Shown: piece after piece, positions 10,849-23,789 of the stretch
Numbering within the stretch: the first letter of the stretch is position 1
Layout of the letters: the number at the start of each line of letters is the position of its first letter
From: Acorus gramineus
Taxonomy: Eukaryota; Streptophyta; Magnoliopsida; Acorales; Acoraceae
NCBI GenBank assembly: GCA_030737835.1
Contig: CM060855.1
Span: 15,319,438 to 15,383,437, forward strand
DNA length: 64,000 nucleotides
Reading direction: 5' to 3'
Notes under the pieces: model-generated
Seen by the model: only the letters and a program-made list of their open reading frames with translations
Databases searched by the model: none
What the model was told of the DNA's origin: nothing
Position numbers and translations under genes: made by a program

Positions 10849-11203
10849 CCGTGAGGGCTAGTCAAGGTCAAACCATGAATATGATAGTCCCAAATGAATT
10901 ATTGAATTAAAGACTTTTGTTTAATTTCACAGCCCCTACTCTCACGTTAATGAGTCTCTGAATGAGATTTTGAAATGACATTTTTTGTCTTCTTCTCTCC
11001 CCACCCCAACCCCCACGCAATGTTAAGGACTTTAAACGTCAACTGACCAGAATTTGTGGAGCATAAAAAACTATACATAAAAAAGGAATTTTTAAAAGTT
11101 AGAATTTCAATATTTTCAAGTGAAATAAAATTTTCAAATTTTTAAGCTCAGTTTTAAAAAAGTGTGTTAGACAAAACCTTTTCGAGCCTCAATTTTGGTA
11201 TGA
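10849..11203 (+). promoter_or_regulatory. Orphan copy of the RLP promoter module
   Basis: Contains the ordered words GATAGTCCCAAATGAATTAT, GAATTAAAGAC, TCTCACGTTAATGA, CTTCTCTCCCCACCCCAACC and AAAAACTATACATAAA, the same series found directly before the RLP start codons (15,612-15,867 and 44,047-44,300). Here no RLP exon follows; a Mutator-like element sits just downstream. I read it as a duplicated promoter separated from its gene. Activity is unknown. Confidence 0.6.
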
Positions 11204-11212
11204 TATGATTTA

Positions 11213-14200
11213 GGGGGAATTGTCCAAATACCCCTGGACCAAGCCTCCCATTATTTTCATACCCCCTGACTTTGTAGAATTTTTTTTTTTACCCCTGCAA
11301 AGATGTCCCCTTTTTTTTGTACCCATCACCCTTGCCACATCACCTTTCATTACCTAAATTACCCTCTCTACTTTATTTTTCCCCCAAAACCTTTGGAATT
11401 TCCCCTCAAAACCCTCTCTCTCCCCAATTCACTATCTGTCTCACCTGATACTCCGTCGACCGCCTTGTCACCGCCATCATCACCTTTGTTAAGGGCCTGC
11501 CAGAAGCAATCAGAGACGTTCATGTAGTGGGAGAGGCCGAGCAAGATCTTGCCTTTTATGGTGAACGTCTATAGGTGGTTAGATTCGATCTTCAAAGCTC
11601 GATCTCAACTGTTTTGGATCTCAGCTGCTGCATCTGAAGGTCCTCCGCATCTTCTTCTTCTTCTCTTCTTTTTCTTCTTCTTCTCTTCTTTTTTTTCTTC
11701 TTCTTCTACTGCTGCAGATTCTCTCTCATCTCCCATTGTTTCAGATGAATTTCACTTTTGGGTTCTTCTTGATCAGGTTAATTTAAATATTGGGTTTTGA
11801 TGTTTGTTTGGTTTACCTTTAATTTAAAATTATTTATTGTACTTGTTAATTCTGTAATTGCTTATAAAAATTCTGTAATTGGTCATTTACATATCTATAG
11901 ATTGATAATACATTTCTATAATTCATTATTACATTTCTATAATGTTGTATGTCCTTAGTTTAAATACATAAATGATATTACATTTCTGTTCAGTAGATAA
12001 TAGTTTTTGTAGTTTCTGTTATAGTTGTTATGCAAATGATGGATGATATTACATTTTTGTTCTGTAAATGGTAGTTTATGTTATTATTGGGCATTACATT
12101 GATAGTTATTTTGTTGTAGTCGTTATATTGGTATACATTGCTGTTATTGGTCATTATATTTCTGTAAAGTTGTATGTCCTTTGTTTAATTCCATTAGTAG
12201 TTTTTACAATTATTTATGTGATGTTGTAGTTTCTTTAATATTGTTTAGGTGGTTGACTGATCGTTGCATCTTTATATAGATTGAATAGCGCGTTCTTCCT
12301 TATGGAGTACGTTGGATGCCTAGTTTGAAAGCCTTTAGTGAGTTCGATTTCATTTAAGAGGACATGAAGAGGATCAGAGGGGAGACAACAACTGATTTCA
12401 TTAGGATATGAAGACAGCGTTACAATTCAAACAATTGATGTATCTATTTTAATGACACTTTGAGAAAATATTTATAACTATATCATATCAATTCATTTTG
12501 TGGACGTTGAATACACTTACATATGATAATGATAAGACTTACAGTTCATGAATTTATTGTAATGACACTGAGAATATATTTGTAACCATTTATGTTTAAA
12601 CATATTTGTGTATGTTAAATGCTCTCTGTAGGTAACTATGAAATACCTGTAACTATTTGTATAATTTCTGTAATTGGCCATGGTCAGACATCTTATGTCC
12701 CTCATTGCAAAGACTCAATTCTATCATTGCTGGATATGCTAGACATCCACTGTGAGGGGCATCTCGTAGAAGTATCAAGGATTATATAGCTATGTGTATA
12801 CTTTCTATATGTATCATTGTGTGTTTCTATGAGCACACCAGACTACGAAAGCTCTCAACCTATGGTAAAGTTTCAAGGATTTTCCGATGGGAGAGGATGG
12901 AAGACAAAAGCCCCCTCATTTGCTACTCTAAATAATTCCATTTCCTCATAGTAGAGCATGCAACTCATAATGTTTATGTGATCATGAACTCATTCATGGA
13001 AGAGACATAAGAATAATTCTAAGCTATCTTTAACTGTTTGGTAGCTCATTTAGCTCTTCAGTGGTGATTTTCTCCTCACTGGATGGTTATTTTAATTTCA
13101 TACTCTATAGACATGCACTATAACTCAAACGTTAATTGATTAGAACCACTTGATACATGATTATTCTAGTATTATTGGAGCTCAAATTAATCATCATTAA
13201 ATAGTCCTAGTTAGTTATGTTATATATATTATAGTTATGTTGTAGTTGTTACATCGGGCATTGTTAGTTATGTTGTAGTTGTTACATTAGATATATAATG
13301 TTAGTTTCTTACTGGTCTTTGTAATTAGATTGTTTCTGTTTTGTAAATGGTAGTTTCAATTATGTAAATGATATTTTATATTATGTATATGGTAGTTTCT
13401 GTTCTATAAATAGTATTTCTGTAATTTATGAGTAAAATGCTGTAAATCGTAATTATATTTTTGTGATTGGACATTAGATTTTTGTATTAATATGATTTGC
13501 ATATATTTTACACAGAGAAGGTCAACCATAGATGCTACACGTTGACTATGATCAGACCCAACACATACCATCTATTCCTCCTTGAAAAACATAACCAATT
13601 CTACAATCTGCTGGACATGTGAAAAATTTACTAGATGTTAAGTACTATTTTTTATCGTTTCTTTTTGTACATGACTTATTGTTCTTGTATCTATTGTAAA
13701 TACACTCTGGAATGTGTGTATAATCATTTTGTGTTTAACCATCATTGTGCACACTAAATGCTATCTCTAGGTAAAAATTAAGTATCTGTAACTATGCATA
13801 TCATATCTGTATGTATCATGTTGTAGTTCTGTATTTCTGTAACTCTTTATGTAAGTACATTTGATAGTTATTGTAAATCATAAATATATTGATCTAATTA
13901 ACATATAATGTTTTTGTATATGTAATTAACATATATTGATGTAACTAACATTCTCTAAGTTGGATTCTCATATCCTGTGCGCCGAAGTGATCCACATTTT
14001 TCTAAGTGATCCACATTGCGAAATATTTGACCAGATTGTCTAATGAGGCTATGAGCTTTATTAAATTAAGTTATTTGGATGTTCACCAATTCCCGAGCAT
14101 TTGATTGCTCGATTGCGTTTTCATTATCACCTTCTTGTGAGTCATTCACGTGAATGAGATCCGCTTCAGGTCCATATGTACTTACAAAAAACATAGCATA

Positions 14201-14918
14201 AGTTATAAAATATAAGAGTAAACGCACAGAATTAACATATCAATTTACGTGAAACTATGATAAAATTGTATGACGATAGAAATTACATATATTATGTATG
14301 ATATCTATCTTTGTCAAAAGCCTTTAATGGCTTCCATGAATAACTGGTTGACCTTCTCTCTATCCCACAAGAGCTTCCTCAACATACCCAATCACAGTTA
14401 GTCTCTCGTGGGGATCTCGGATTCGGATCGAACAACGAACCTTCTCTAAACATCCCAACACTCAGATTAAATGGTTCTTTTGGTATCCTTGAAGCTTTCA
14501 ATAGACCCCATTCTTTAGAAGAGCAAAAATACCTAAACAGTAATAAAAGCCTTCCTTTGATCCTTGTTTTTTTGATAGGTTTGTTGTTCTCTTTTCAATG
14601 TATCAATTCATCTCAAGCTTCTCTCCTTTTTTTTCTTTGGATATAACCCATTATTTCATAAGCATCGACGGATCGGAACGAACTCATCCGAGGAAGAAGA
14701 AGGAGAAAGTGATGGTTTGGAGAAGAAGAAGAAAAAGAAAAAGAAAGTGGAATATCATTTTTATTTGTCTTATATGAAGGGGTATTACTGGTATTAAGAA
14801 AAAACAGGGATAAAAGAAAAAAGGGACAACTCTGCAGTGGTAAAAAAAAAATTATTTAAAGTCCAGGGACACAGAAAAAATAAGGGGGTTGGTCTAGGGG
14901 TATTTGAACAATTCCCCC
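11213..14918. mobile_element. Non-autonomous Mutator-like element, block A copy
   Basis: 3,706 bp with inverted ends of about 110-130 bp starting GGGGGAATTGTCCAAATACC, flanked by the perfect 9-bp repeat TATGATTTA (11,204-11,212 and 14,919-14,927). Uninterrupted paralogous sequence without it occurs at about 35,230 and 36,472. It has no transposase that I can recognise. The interior alternates TTACATTTCTGTAA-like AT-rich DNA with coding-looking islands (about 11,480-11,800, 12,250-12,420, 12,680-12,960, 13,510-13,740, and minus strand 14,345-14,580), possibly captured gene exons. The same insertion is present in block B, so it predates the duplication. Confidence 0.85.
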
Positions 14919-14934
14919 TATGATTTATTAGCAT

Positions 14935-15145
14935 CATATACTCACATTAATGAAGTATATGTTTCATCAAAAAAAATTTACATTTTTATTATAAATGTAT
15001 CCATACAATTCATTGTAGTATATCTTTTATTTTTTAATAAAAATATGCATTTCACTAGATGAGGTATACTCTTTAAAAAAAATCTAAGCGTGTGTAGACT
15101 GAAATTGAGACTAAAAAATAAAATGTGCATAACAATATCCTCTAA
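14935..15145. mobile_element. Small MITE (dispersed family)
   Basis: Contains CATTAATGAAGTATATG, ACAATTCATTGTAGTATATC and the end TGTAGACTGAAATTGAGAC, shared with the copies at 36,479-36,690 and 43,383-43,595, the latter being its direct counterpart in block B. Confidence 0.6.
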
Positions 15146-15611
15146 AAAACTATTATAGTGCACTATTTGACCATGTTAACACTCGTCATTCTTGCAATCC
15201 CCACCTATCTATTATATATTAAATATGTACTATATTAAAAAGTGTCAAGAAAATATATTTAAGTCTCTTTTGACAACCCATTTTGGGTTATTTTTAGCTT
15301 CTTTAAAAGCTAAAAGTCTAAAACATATTACCAAAAAAATCCACTTAATTGAAAAACCGCCCTCATGATTATAACAAAAGTGCTTCGAAAATAAAATTTA
15401 TTTCAATAAAAGCAACTTCTGTTATCAGCAACAAATATAACAAATATGATTCTTTAAATAATTAAAAAACAGACCTCATAATTACATTCTAAAAAACTGT
15501 CTATAAAGTTAAAAGTTGTTTTTCTAAATGTGTTTTCAAATGGGGGGTAATTTATTTGATTATATGTTTTCGAGAAATAGTTAGAAACTCAAAAAAGAAA
15601 AAGAAAAAAAG
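15146..15611. other. Upstream region of the block A RLP
   Basis: No gene. A possible MITE lies between TTTTGACAACCCATTTTGGG (about 15,269) and TTTTCAAATGGGGGG (about 15,533), which are roughly inverted. The block B counterpart (43,700-44,040) has the same layout. Confidence 0.4.
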
Positions 15612-15867
15612 ATGATAGTCCCAAATGAATTATTGAATTAAAGACTTTGTTTAACTCCACAGCCCCAACTTTCACGTTAATGACTCCACATGAGATTTTG
15701 ATTGGACTGATTTTTCTTCTTCTTCTCTCCCCACCCCAACCCCCACGCCCACGTTAAGGACTCCAAGTCAAAACCAAACTTTGTGGAACATTAAAAACTA
15801 TATATGCATATAAAAAAGAAGTCTGTGAGCACTTCAAAAAAACAAAACAAAACACAAAGTTGTGAGT
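15612..15867 (+). promoter_or_regulatory. Proximal promoter and 5' leader of the block A RLP
   Basis: Holds the RLP promoter module: GATAGTCCCAAATGAATTAT, a CTTCTTCTCTCCCCACCCC pyrimidine tract, and a TATA-like CTATATATGCATATAAAA at about 15,799. This is 55-70 bp before the ATG at 15,868, with a CAAAAAAACAAAACAAAAC leader. Nearly identical to 44,047-44,300. Confidence 0.65.
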
Positions 15868-18021
15868 ATGGGAGGATCATGTGGTGCTTCGGTGACACTA
15901 CTAATTGGGTGTCTGATTATATGTTGTTGTTGGTGCTGTGTTGATGTCAATGGGTGTGTGGAGGAGGAGAGGAGGGCACTCTTAGACATCAAACACTCTC
16001 TCCATTCAGTAGGTTATAACTCTATTGTACTTGAAGATTGGGTTGTTGGAGGTGGAGATTGTTGCAATTGGACTCGAGTAGAGTGTGATGCATTATCTTA
16101 CCCATATAGAGCCGTTTCAAAAATCGATCTTTCAGGTGTGAGATCGGGATTTTCTCAAAAATGGTATCCGAATGCCAGTCTGTTTGGCCAATTCACGAAA
16201 CTAAATGAGCTTTATTTGTGGGGTAATGACATTGCGGGATGGGTCAACCCACAAGGTACACCCCCCCCCCTCTCGATTGTTATAATTTATATTTTTAAAT
16301 GATGAACACAACACAAAATAATAATAATGACTCAAATTAATATATGCTAAGATGTGTCCGTGCACAATCTTAATTCTTGAATGGAAGATGCATGATGGAA
16401 TGTGAAAGAATTTGGATTAGAAAAAATTAAATGATAGAATTTTTTTCTTTTGGTTAATTTTTATGTTGTTCATATGTGTGATGAAGTTACTTTTTCTTAC
16501 ATTTAATTTTTATGTATGTGATGGATAAATAAAGTTATCACAATCTAAATAAGACAAAATAGGTAAAGAGAATGGATGATATTTTTTTCTTTTTCTTTCT
16601 CATGTTTAACAAACAATTATTTTTTTGCATGTTCAAAGTATTTTTTTTTTTACATTTTTCCACACTATACTATGTGCACAAACATACCCTTAACAGTGTT
16701 TTGGCTGCTTTGTTTTACGGGCATCTAAAAAAATATAGTGTGGATTGATCTATTTTGTAATCCAATAAGCAGCCTCATTTGCTATGCATGATAGCGTAAT
16801 ATATACTGTGTTATTGTAGTTTATAGTGATCTATCATAGTGTATGGAGTAAAAAAAAATTTATTTTTCTAAAAGAATATATTATTGTATCTCATTATATA
16901 TTTCATTTCATATAACAGTATATACTTCAATAGAAGAGTGTACACTTAAAAAAAAAAAAAAACCTAGTTGTGATTGCAAATGAGCTGCACTTTTTCTTGT
17001 TACAATTGCACTCTGATGATATATTATTCATCCTTCAGTCATACAAGTTAAAATGATCGTTAATGTATTGGGATATATGATTAGATCATTTAAAACTGTT
17101 CAAAAGCTCATCTTTTTTTTTCTTCTTTATTTCCTATGTCATATTTATTTTTTAAAAATATAAATTGTGATGTAGATATTTGGCATTTACAAAAAGTTCA
17201 ACAGCTGGACCTGAGCGGCAATCACTTAAATGATGAAAGCATTGCTCGATTAATTGTACCATGGATTCACAATTTGACTTCATTATTCGAACTTTATATC
17301 AATGGTAACAATTTGAAAGAGATACGTTGGATTTCCAACATCACTTCTCTGAGTTCGCTCGACTTATCAAATACTCAAATAAAAGATTTCTCAGGTACGT
17401 ATTTCCTTAACACTTTTTAAAATTTCTTTTTATTTATGTCATGAAAATAAATTTGTTTCTTTAAAATGATGATATATTACAATAGTTTTACAATAACAAA
17501 AAAAACTGTGATATGCTGATGCAGAGATGAAAAGAGGTACTTTCGATGGATGGAAATTAGAGAGAGATTACAAATTTAAAAATTTCTTTTGTTTCAAAAA
17601 ATAGATATTTTTTAAACTAAAATATATATATATTTAAAAAACTGAATAATTTTTACAATCCTAGTGATGTCTATTAATAGAAATCTAAATATATTGAAAT
17701 GTGATAATATCTTATCAAAATTTCAGTCATTTTAACTATAAATATAGTAATACTCTAACAACTAAATATATTTCTAGCAACGTGACTCTCTTTCTAAATC
17801 TAACAAATCCTAACAACCTTATTTTGAAATTCATAAATTTACGTCCAAAACTAATTATTTAATCTAATTAGTTAAATAAAATAATAATTATTTAACATAA
17901 TTATGGAAATCCATAGATTTATGCCCAAACTAATATAATATTGACATGGGCCGGGTTGTGAAGTTCATTTCATTTTTATTTTTTTATTTATTTTACTTCT
18001 AAGTATATACGTTGACACTTT

Positions 18022-18260
18022 AGGGTTTGTTTGGAAACGAGTTTGAGCAGCTTTTGATTTTGAATGAAGCAGTTTTTCTCAAATCAGTTTCCAAACAGAA
18101 AAATTAGGGTCAAAAGCTGTAAATAAATTTTTGTGAAAAAAATACTTAAAACTTGAGTTTTGCAGAAGCGGTAGAGAGACAGCTTTCTACAAAATTAGTT
18201 TTAAACTCATCTTTTTGCCTAGATCAATTTTGTAATCATGCAACCAAACGTAGCCTTATT
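18022..18260. mobile_element. MITE in RLP intron 2 (block A)
   Basis: A 240-bp unit from TTTAGGGTTTGTTTGGAAAC to GCAACCAAACGTAGCCTTA. These ends are imperfect inverted repeats of a style common in plant hAT or Harbinger MITEs. The same insertion lies at about 46,282-46,522 in block B. Confidence 0.55.
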
Positions 18261-18510
18261 AATAAGATTTTCCATCAAGTGTGCCATTGCATATTTTGTA
18301 CGTATATACTTTTTACATGAGATTATGAAGTTCGTTTCATTTATAATTTAGTCTCATGTTCATTGATGCTTTAGTCCATGCCTAAAAATTCCTAATCAAA
18401 ACATGATTACCATTAGTTGTTGGTAAAGTTGGATTAGGATGAACAATGGGCGTAATTTGTTTTGACAAAGATCAACAAGTCTTTTCTTCTAGCATGATCA
18501 TATGTTTATG

Positions 18511-19240
18511 AGCCAGAGATAAACATTGTTTGGATGTGATCGCTGATATAATATCATATTCACTTAATTATATAACTAAAGTTCATATATCAATAGATTC
18601 ATTAGTTTTCTTCACTGATTTAAATGAGTCAAATTTAGTATATGATGTTTTTTCTTTCATCTTTCTGTTAAAATAATAGTAGCAGTAACTAACCCCTCTT
18701 TTCAAGTTCTGTCATCAAAGATGATCAAAGAATATGTGCAAAAAAAGCTCTTGAACTGGGAAGTGTGGGCTTTTACCCACTGGGTATAGTGTCAACCTTA
18801 TCTGGGCAACCTTATTATATATGTATTGTGTATTGTGAGGAATACTGTCAACCTTATCCGGGCATCTGTACAAAATTTAGTGTATTGAGCTAGAGATAAA
18901 CATTGTTTAGATGTGATCGGTGATATAATACCATTTCCACTTAATTATATAACTAAAGTTAATAAATCAATAGATTCATTAGTTTTCTTCAATGATTTAA
19001 ATGAGTCAAATTTAGTATATAATATTTTCTTTCATCTTTCTATTCAAATAATAGTAGTAATAACCAACCTTTCTCTCTTCTAGTTCTATCATCTAACAAC
19101 GAAGATGATCAAAGAATATTGTGCAAAAAAAAGCCCTCTTGGGCTGGGAAATGTGGGCTTTTGCCCACTATTTATTTTGGGTATATATTATGTATTATGG
19201 AGAATAGTGTCAACCTTCTCCAGGCATTTGTACAAAAAAG
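18511..19240 (+). repeat. Tandem duplication of about 380 bp in RLP intron 2
   Basis: Two adjacent copies start at GAGCCAGAGATAAACATTG (18,511) and GAGCTAGAGATAAACATTG (about 18,889). Both run through GATTCATTAGTTTTCTTC, GATGATCAAAGAATAT and a GTGGGCTTTTRCCCACT inverted motif. Block B has the same pair (about 46,774-47,500), so it predates the block duplication. Confidence 0.75.
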
Positions 19241-22200
19241 AAAAAAGAAAAAAAAAGATGATTAGATGAAATTAATTAGGTTGATTGTCATGTACCTTTA
19301 TCAAAAACTTTGTTTATCAAAACATATATATGATTAGTTTTATTTTTTTATTGATCCCATGATGAATTTGATAATTTACTAATTAAGCATGATTAATTTT
19401 AAAAAAAAAAGGCCCCTTTTACCCGTTTAAATTAATAGATAAAGAAAGATAATGAAATCATTACTATTTTATGTGACTAGTAGATAAAGAAAGATAGTGA
19501 AATCATTACTATTTTCTGTGACTAGATTTTTTTTATATCATACATGAGATGCAACGGTTTAAAGCATAAGCCCGATAAAATATGGCTTCATTCAGTTGGA
19601 AAATTAACTTAATAATATGATGAAAAATATTTTTTTCTAGATATACGCGATTCGTTTTGCAGCCCTGTACACTATGATAGCATATTGTATAATGCACTAT
19701 TAGTGTATGAGATTTTATCATAGTGCACAATCAAAGTTTTTTTTTTTTTCCAAAGAGAAAAAAAATACACTATTATATCTTAGTATAAACTTCATTTTGT
19801 ATAACAATATGTACTTTATTTTGTGTAACAGTTTGTATTTCAATGAAGGAGTATAATTTTTTTTAAAACGAAAAACTGCATGGACTGCAAAATGAGGATG
19901 AATATATTGTTTTCCTTTTTTCTATAATGGTTTGTTATTTATTATTCTAAGCCATCCCAATTGCATATCTGCAGGTCTCTGGAGACTCCCTCATATTCAA
20001 GAATTAGACCTTGGTTCCAATGAGCTCACTGAAATTTCATGGCTTTCCAACCTAACATCCTTGACTTCTCTTTCTTTATTTAACAATACACTCAATGATT
20101 CCTCTATTATAAAAGGTAATATCACAGTTTACTTTTTGTCCTTTTTAGTGGTGGGCACTTGTTTAAGTATTCTAAAATTTTCAATCATGATATTGAGCGA
20201 TATGATCTATGTAATTTTTATGTTTAACAATGAGGAAGCCAAAAGATTTATATTTGATTTGGTTTTTATCGAATTTCTCATCTTACCTATTAAATTACAG
20301 TAGGGAGTTATCTACACTATATTTTTTTTGTTTAAATTTTGTTTTTTTAAGGAAGTGCATTTTGTTGAGCCTTGATGACCCCCTATTAGTATATAATTTT
20401 TTCTTGGAAAAAGATACACACCTATTGCAACCCCAATTGCAGTCATTTGTATTGCAGAGAATAGTGTCAACCTTGTCCAGGCATTTGTACAAAAAAGAAA
20501 AAAGAAAAAAGATGATTATATGAAATTAATCAGGTTGATTGTCATGTACCTTTATCAAAAACTTTGTTCATCAAAACATACATATGATTAGTTTTAATTT
20601 TTTTTATTGATCCCGTGATGAATTTGGTAATTTACAAATTAAGCATGATTAGTTTGAAAAAAGGCCCCTTTTGTTTGTTTAAATTAATAGATAAAAAAAA
20701 AATGAAATCATTACCATTTTTGTGACCAGATTTCGTTTTATATCATACATGAGATGCAACAGTTTAAATCATAGGCCCGATAAAATATGGCTTTATTCAG
20801 TTGGAAAATTAACTTAATAATATGATGAAAATATTTTTTTCTAGATATATGCGGTCCTTTTTCCAACCCTGTAGACTATGATTGCATATTGTATACTGCA
20901 TTATCAGTGAATGAGATTTTATCATAGTGCACAATCAAAGTTTTTTTTTCATTTTTCAAAGAGAAAATAAATACACTATTGTATCTTAAGATAAGGAGTA
21001 TAATATTTTAAAAAATGAAAAACTGCGTGGACTGCAAATGAGGATGAACATATCATTTTCCTTTTTTTCTATATTGCTTTGTTATTTATTGTTCTAAGCT
21101 ATCCCAATTGCATATCTGCAGGTCTCTGGAGACTCCCTTATATTCAAGAATTATACCTTGATTCCAATGAGTTCACTAAAATTTCATGGCTTTCCAACCT
21201 AACATCCCTTACTTCTCTTTTTTTACATGACAATACACTCAATGATTCCTCTATTATAAAAGGTAATATCACAGTTTACTTTCTGCATTTTTTAGTGGTG
21301 GACACTTGTTTAGGTATTATAAAATTTTCAATCATGATATTGAGCGATATGATTTATGTAGTTTTTATGTTTAATAATGAGAAAGTCAAAAGATTTATAT
21401 TTGATTTGACTTTTATCCAATTTCTCATCTTACCTATTAAATTACAGCAGGGATTATCTACACAATATCTTTGTGTTTTAATTTTTAAAAAAAAAGTGCA
21501 TTTTGTTGAGCCTTGATGACTATTCCAAAGTTGACAAAAATGTGTTCTGTTGTTATTCATCACACTTGATTTCCTCTGTTATGCAGATCTTTGCCAGCTA
21601 CAAGATTTACAAGTCTTAGATCTCTCGCAAAATTCAATGAAGGGCAACATTGATACGTGTTTGAAAAGTCTGTATTCCCTAGAAAGGCTAGATCTATCTT
21701 CCAATCAATTAGACGGTGCATTTCCATTTTCCACATTTGCCAACCTCTCCAACATATCCTTATTGATCTATCAAATAACGACCGACTAGAGGTTGAAACA
21801 GAGTCTCCATCATGGGTTCCATCATTCCAATTGGAGTTCCTTCTTCTAAGCAACTGTGTACTCAACAAACGTAGTGGCCGAAGGGTCCCTAGTTTCCTGT
21901 CCACACAAAATGCATTGACCTTCCTAGATTTGTCCCATAGTTCGATCATAGTGAGCAATCTGTCAGAGTTGATTAATAATGTTACTCAAAGATTATATTT
22001 GGGGGGAAATACATTTCATGGACCGTTCCTTCAGGATAACAAAAATAGCAGTTCATCACTCGAATTCCTAGACTTGTCTGATAGTAATATATGTGGAACA
22101 CTTCCCCCAAATTTTACAATCTTCTTTACTAAACTAGTTATGTTTAATATGTCTGGCAATGCCTTGCATGGGACTATCCCTCTCTCTCTTGGTGTCCATC

Positions 22201-23457
22201 CATCGCTGGTTTACTTAGATTTGTCCAGAAATAATTTTACAGGAGAGATACCACAATCAATAATGAAAAACCCAAATATGATTTATTTGAACTTGGCGGA
22301 CAATAACCTGAACGGGAAGATATCTTTTAGGAATTGCAGTATGCCCCGGCTACAATATTTCAATCTATATGACAATCACCTCACAGGGTCCATACCCATA
22401 AGCTTGTTTAATAGCTCAAATATAATGTTCTTGGATATTAGAAAGAATTTCTTCTCAGGTAATATTCATAGTTCATTATTTACACTTCACAATGTGGTAA
22501 TACTTCTCTTGTCTGAAAATAATTTTGAAGGTCCAGTTTCAACTCAAGTGTATCATATGAAAAATCTTCACATCTTAGATCTTTCAAATAACCATCTTTC
22601 TGGAACAATTCCTAGTTGCCTGAAAAATATCACTTCTTGGATCATAGATTCTCCAATTGACTACCCTTTGTACAGTGTTAATATATTATATTTTCTGATA
22701 TTTCTACCAACACAATTGTGTCTAGCTTAATTACAAAAGGTAGGTTTGATTCTTATATGGGCACTCCCCTCTCTCTAATGACTGCACTAGACTTATCCAA
22801 GAACCAGTTTTCTGGTCCCATCCCTTTTCAAATGGGATATTTGAGTGCACTTCACTCGTTAAACTTGTCAAACAACCACCTCACAGGACCAATTCCGAAT
22901 TCCTTTCAAAACTTGGAAAATATAGAGAGTTTGGACCTCTCTAATAATGATCTATCAGGTGAAATTCCTTCCCAGCTTGTCAAACTCCATTCGCTCTCTG
23001 TATTTCGAGTGGCCTACAATAACTTGTCAGGCATTATCCCATACAAAGATCAATTCTGCACATTCAATAAAAGTAGTTTTGAAGGTAATCCAGGCTTGTC
23101 TGGAGTATTGATAGAGAAGAATTGCTGGTCAATGCATGGGACTTCACAAACATACCATGACAGTAATATTGGTGATCATGAAGAGACGTCGAAGGCCATT
23201 GATAATGATGTGATCTTCTATTCGTTCATCGCGGCATCATTTGCGATTGGATTTTGGGGTTTCATTGCAGTGGTCGCCTTCAACAAGAATGGGCGGATCA
23301 AGTTTTTCATGGCGGCTGATGATTTTTGCTATGCATGCATGGATGTGATCTTGGGCCTCATAAAACGCATTGAAAAATGTATATGTAAATGAAAGAAGGC
23401 CAAAATAATATATGTTGCATCCAATCCAAGAAAACTTGTGCAACTTTGTAACTAGTG

Positions 23458-23463
23458 AATAAA
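23458..23463 (+). terminator. Poly(A) signal of the block A RLP
   Basis: AATAAA lies 66 bp after the stop codon at 23,390-23,392. The third RLP copy has the same sequence at 56,367-56,372. Confidence 0.5.
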
Positions 23464-23789
23464 TGCAATGGCATATATGAGAATTATATTTTTTAATGAA
23501 TGGGTATTTTGGAACAACTTGTCTTTTCCTTGAACAAGAATTAACATATGGAGTGGCACTGTGCGTTCTGAGAATCAGGGGTGGTAGAGAGATAGTGTTT
23601 CTACATCTTTTCAAAATGTGAAATAAAAATACCCTATAACATGATTTTTCATTTAAAACACAGACGTTGTATTTTTGTTTGGATATGCAGTTGCATTAAA
23701 CGGTGTTTCCCACCGCAGAATCCGCCTTGCTGTGTATCCAAACAAGGCCTAAGAAGAATCAAATCTATTGAGGAACTCATTGATTAAAG

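Larger units (their letters stand above)
15868..23392 (+). pseudogene. LRR receptor-like protein, block A copy (frameshifted)
   Basis: Exons read by comparison with the intact paralogue are 15,868-16,255, 17,176-17,394, 19,975-20,115, 21,122-21,262 and 21,587-23,392, all joined in phase 1. The ATG at 15,868 is preferred over an upstream in-frame GTG. The product would have a signal peptide, the cap CVEEERRALLDIKHSL ... GGDCCNWTRVECD, LRRs, the island, a C-terminal LRR set and one membrane helix (VIFYSFIAASFAIGFWG), then a tail ending KRIEKCICK. RLPs of this kind are cell-surface immune or developmental receptors that signal through partner kinases. The last exon has one base missing near 21,760 (ISLLIYQ against ISFIDLS in the paralogue) and a second frame change near 22,685-22,700 in the island, so full-length protein is unlikely. 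Only two of the repeated 141-nt LRR exons are present. The 3' half resembles the third RLP copy more than the intact one. Confidence 0.85.

Noticed and set aside
19932-20303. 123-codon frame starting in the intron before the 141-nt exon (and its copies at 21,079, 48,200, 49,341, 50,543, 51,696)
   Set aside because: Only the central 47 residues are exon; the ends read through splice acceptor and donor into conserved intron sequence.
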